This document shows positions 44,998 through 45,810 of a DNA stretch of 45,810 bases, in pieces. Position 1 is the first letter of the stretch; the number at the start of each line of letters is the position of its first letter. The position numbers and the translations under genes are program-made. Under the pieces are notes generated by a model. The model ran no database searches. It saw only the letters and a list, made by a program, of their open reading frames with translations, and was not told where the DNA came from. The DNA comes from Desulfobulbus rhabdoformis (lineage in GTDB: Bacteria > Desulfobacterota > Desulfobulbia > Desulfobulbales > Desulfobulbaceae): positions 1 to 45,810 of the forward strand of contig NZ_JAFFQA010000044.1 of assembly GCF_016919065.1 (NCBI RefSeq), written 5' to 3'.

Positions 44998-45201
44998 TTA
45001 GTAATCTTCATTACTGAGCACATCACTCACATCAATGCAGCGATTGGACTCTTCTTCGGTTAGATCCTCTTTTTTCTTGATCACTTTAATATCATTAAAC
45101 TGACAAGCGTACTGTTTCCCCTCTTTGTCTCGAATCCAGACCATTTCTTCATAACCAAGACCGGATTTACCCTCGGGTGAACCTTTTCCTTTTTCTGTCA
45201 T
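44998..45201 (-). CDS. Small charged hypothetical protein
   Basis: A 67-aa, highly charged, soluble-looking protein. ATG 45201 is chosen because GGAG lies 6-7 nt upstream; a longer frame from 45279 lacks this. It begins with a Gly/Lys/Ser-rich segment and contains MVWIRDKEGKQYACQF and an acidic C-terminus, with two Cys (in YACQF and NRCID). No family is recognised. It is a single gene between the nqr terminator and the rrn region. Confidence 0.6.
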   Translation of the reverse strand: MTEKGKGSPEGKSGLGYEEMVWIRDKEGKQYACQFNDIKVIKKKEDLTEEESNRCIDVSDVLSNEDY

Positions 45202-45636
45202 CTTGTTCTCCTTTGTGTGATTGGCATCAGATTTCAGGAACATAAGCCAATTATATGTACGATTCCCCATAATTGGCAACCCTAGGAAGGTTCTTTTTTA
45301 ACCGAGAGTACTGCAGGTATGACGATTTGGATGCTGCTTAGGCTCTGGGGGCTCTACTCTTCTTAGGGGACAAAAAACGGAAATAGAGAACCTCGAGAAA
45401 GGGGCTCCGATCTCCATCATTTAAAAAATTGCATGATGCCATCGATGAATGCATTTTGCTATGTCCACGACCCTGCGCATTTTTCAAGAACGGTGATTTG
45501 AGAATGCGCGGGAAAAGCGATCTCAACGAGCAAAAAGCTCTTGCCCTTTTGTTTCATCCATGGTTAATTAGCGCCTCGCCGCTGCCGAGCAGCATCAACG
45601 CAGCGACGGAAGCGCTTGCAACCAAACAAAAAAAGG
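45202..45636. other. Non-coding stretch before the rrn promoter
   Basis: No convincing gene is seen. Short open frames at 45338-45526 (minus) and 45429-45659 (plus) lack good ribosome binding sites and family resemblance, and the plus frame runs into the rrn promoter. The A-rich tract just before 45637 could act as an UP element. Confidence 0.4.
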
Positions 45637-45665
45637 TTGACAGCGATTCAAAAACATGATAGACT
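45637..45665 (+). promoter_or_regulatory. rrn promoter
   Basis: TTGACA (45637-45642), a 17-nt spacer and TAGACT (45660-45665), preceded by an A-rich stretch, about 120 nt before the 16S start. The -35 is perfect and the -10 matches four of six positions. Strand and location fit a ribosomal RNA promoter. Confidence 0.75.
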
Positions 45666-45675
45666 GATTGACGCA

Positions 45676-45777
45676 GCTTGCATCGCAAGCGCTTTTGATC
45701 TTTGAAAACTGAACAGTAAGAGCGGGCCAAGTAATTTTGGTTTTTTGATTGATTAGCACCAATCATTTGTGATTGGT
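45676..45777 (+). promoter_or_regulatory. rRNA leader with hairpins and boxA-like element
   Basis: The leader holds a hairpin GCTTGC-ATC-GCAAGC (45676-45690), then a boxA-like TGATCTTTGAAAACT (45696-45710) of the kind bound by the Nus antitermination complex, and a second hairpin ACCAATCA-TTTG-TGATTGGT (45758-45777) just before 16S, likely part of the processing stem. Confidence 0.6.
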
Positions 45778-45786
45778 CAGGATATT

Positions 45787-45810
45787 AAACTGGAGAGTTT
45801 GATCCTGGCT
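45787..45810 (+). rRNA. rrs: 16S rRNA, 5' end only
   Basis: AGAGTTTGATCCTGGCT at 45794-45810 is the universal 5' conserved block of bacterial 16S rRNA (E. coli position 8 onward), which puts nucleotide 1 at about 45787. The gene continues past the window end. Confidence 0.97.

Noticed and set aside
45429..45659. Plus-strand frame of 76 codons before the rrn operon
   Set aside because: It overlaps the rrn promoter and has no ribosome binding site or family resemblance.
1..45810. CRISPR arrays, tRNAs, transposases, phage genes
   Set aside because: No regular spaced repeats, cloverleaf segments or recognisable mobile-element proteins were seen by eye.

Overview
The window looks like chromosomal DNA of a Gram-negative anaerobe or facultative anaerobe. 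Signs of an outer membrane are an autotransporter beta-barrel, a lipoprotein signal and Tat-type export. A complete Na+-translocating NADH:quinone reductase (NQR) operon and an rrn operon start are also present. The protein style (DUF697 protein, NQR led by ApbE, FAAL-type lipopeptide synthetase) would fit a Desulfobacterota/Desulfobulbales-like bacterium. Only about 24 nt of 16S rRNA are inside the window, so this placement is an inference.

Left and centre (about 0.3-35.7 kb) hold a previously unassigned lipopeptide biosynthesis locus. Two plus-strand genes lie at the left edge: a serine hydrolase (beta-lactamase/S12 type) fused to an autotransporter barrel, and a type II thioesterase. Converging on them is a tightly packed, seven-gene minus-strand operon running from about 35.7 kb down to 4.46 kb. 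Its order is: SPFH/band-7 membrane protein; PotD-like lipoprotein; cyclic-peptide-type ABC exporter; NRPS C-A-T-TE (1295 aa); giant FAAL-ACP-KS-AT-ACP-aminotransferase-C-T-C-C-A-T-C (4654 aa); asparagine synthase; NRPS A-T-C-A(methyltransferase inserted)-T-E (2430 aa).

Domain logic gives a biosynthetic order different from gene order. The giant protein activates a fatty acid, extends it once with malonate, transaminates the beta-ketone, and adds a Thr-like residue. The 2430-aa protein follows: the C domain at the giant's C-terminus completes the A-T at its start, and it ends in an epimerase. The 1295-aa protein comes last: its C domain is of the type that follows an epimerase, its A domain reads as Asp, and it carries the releasing thioesterase. 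The expected product is a beta-amino-acyl lipopeptide, possibly cyclic, with roughly four or five amino acids. Oddities include a methyltransferase insert that resembles protein arginine methyltransferases, a carrier domain with no adenylation domain, tandem condensation domains and an embedded asnB-type gene.

Right part (about 36.3-45.8 kb) holds housekeeping genes: a DUF697 membrane protein and a small two-helix membrane protein; a promoter-like region with a palindrome; then apbE-nqrABCDEF and a small nqrM-like gene on the plus strand, closed by a perfect 36-nt palindrome; a small minus-strand hypothetical gene; and an rrn promoter, leader and the first bases of 16S rRNA. No tRNA, CRISPR array, transposase or phage gene was recognised.
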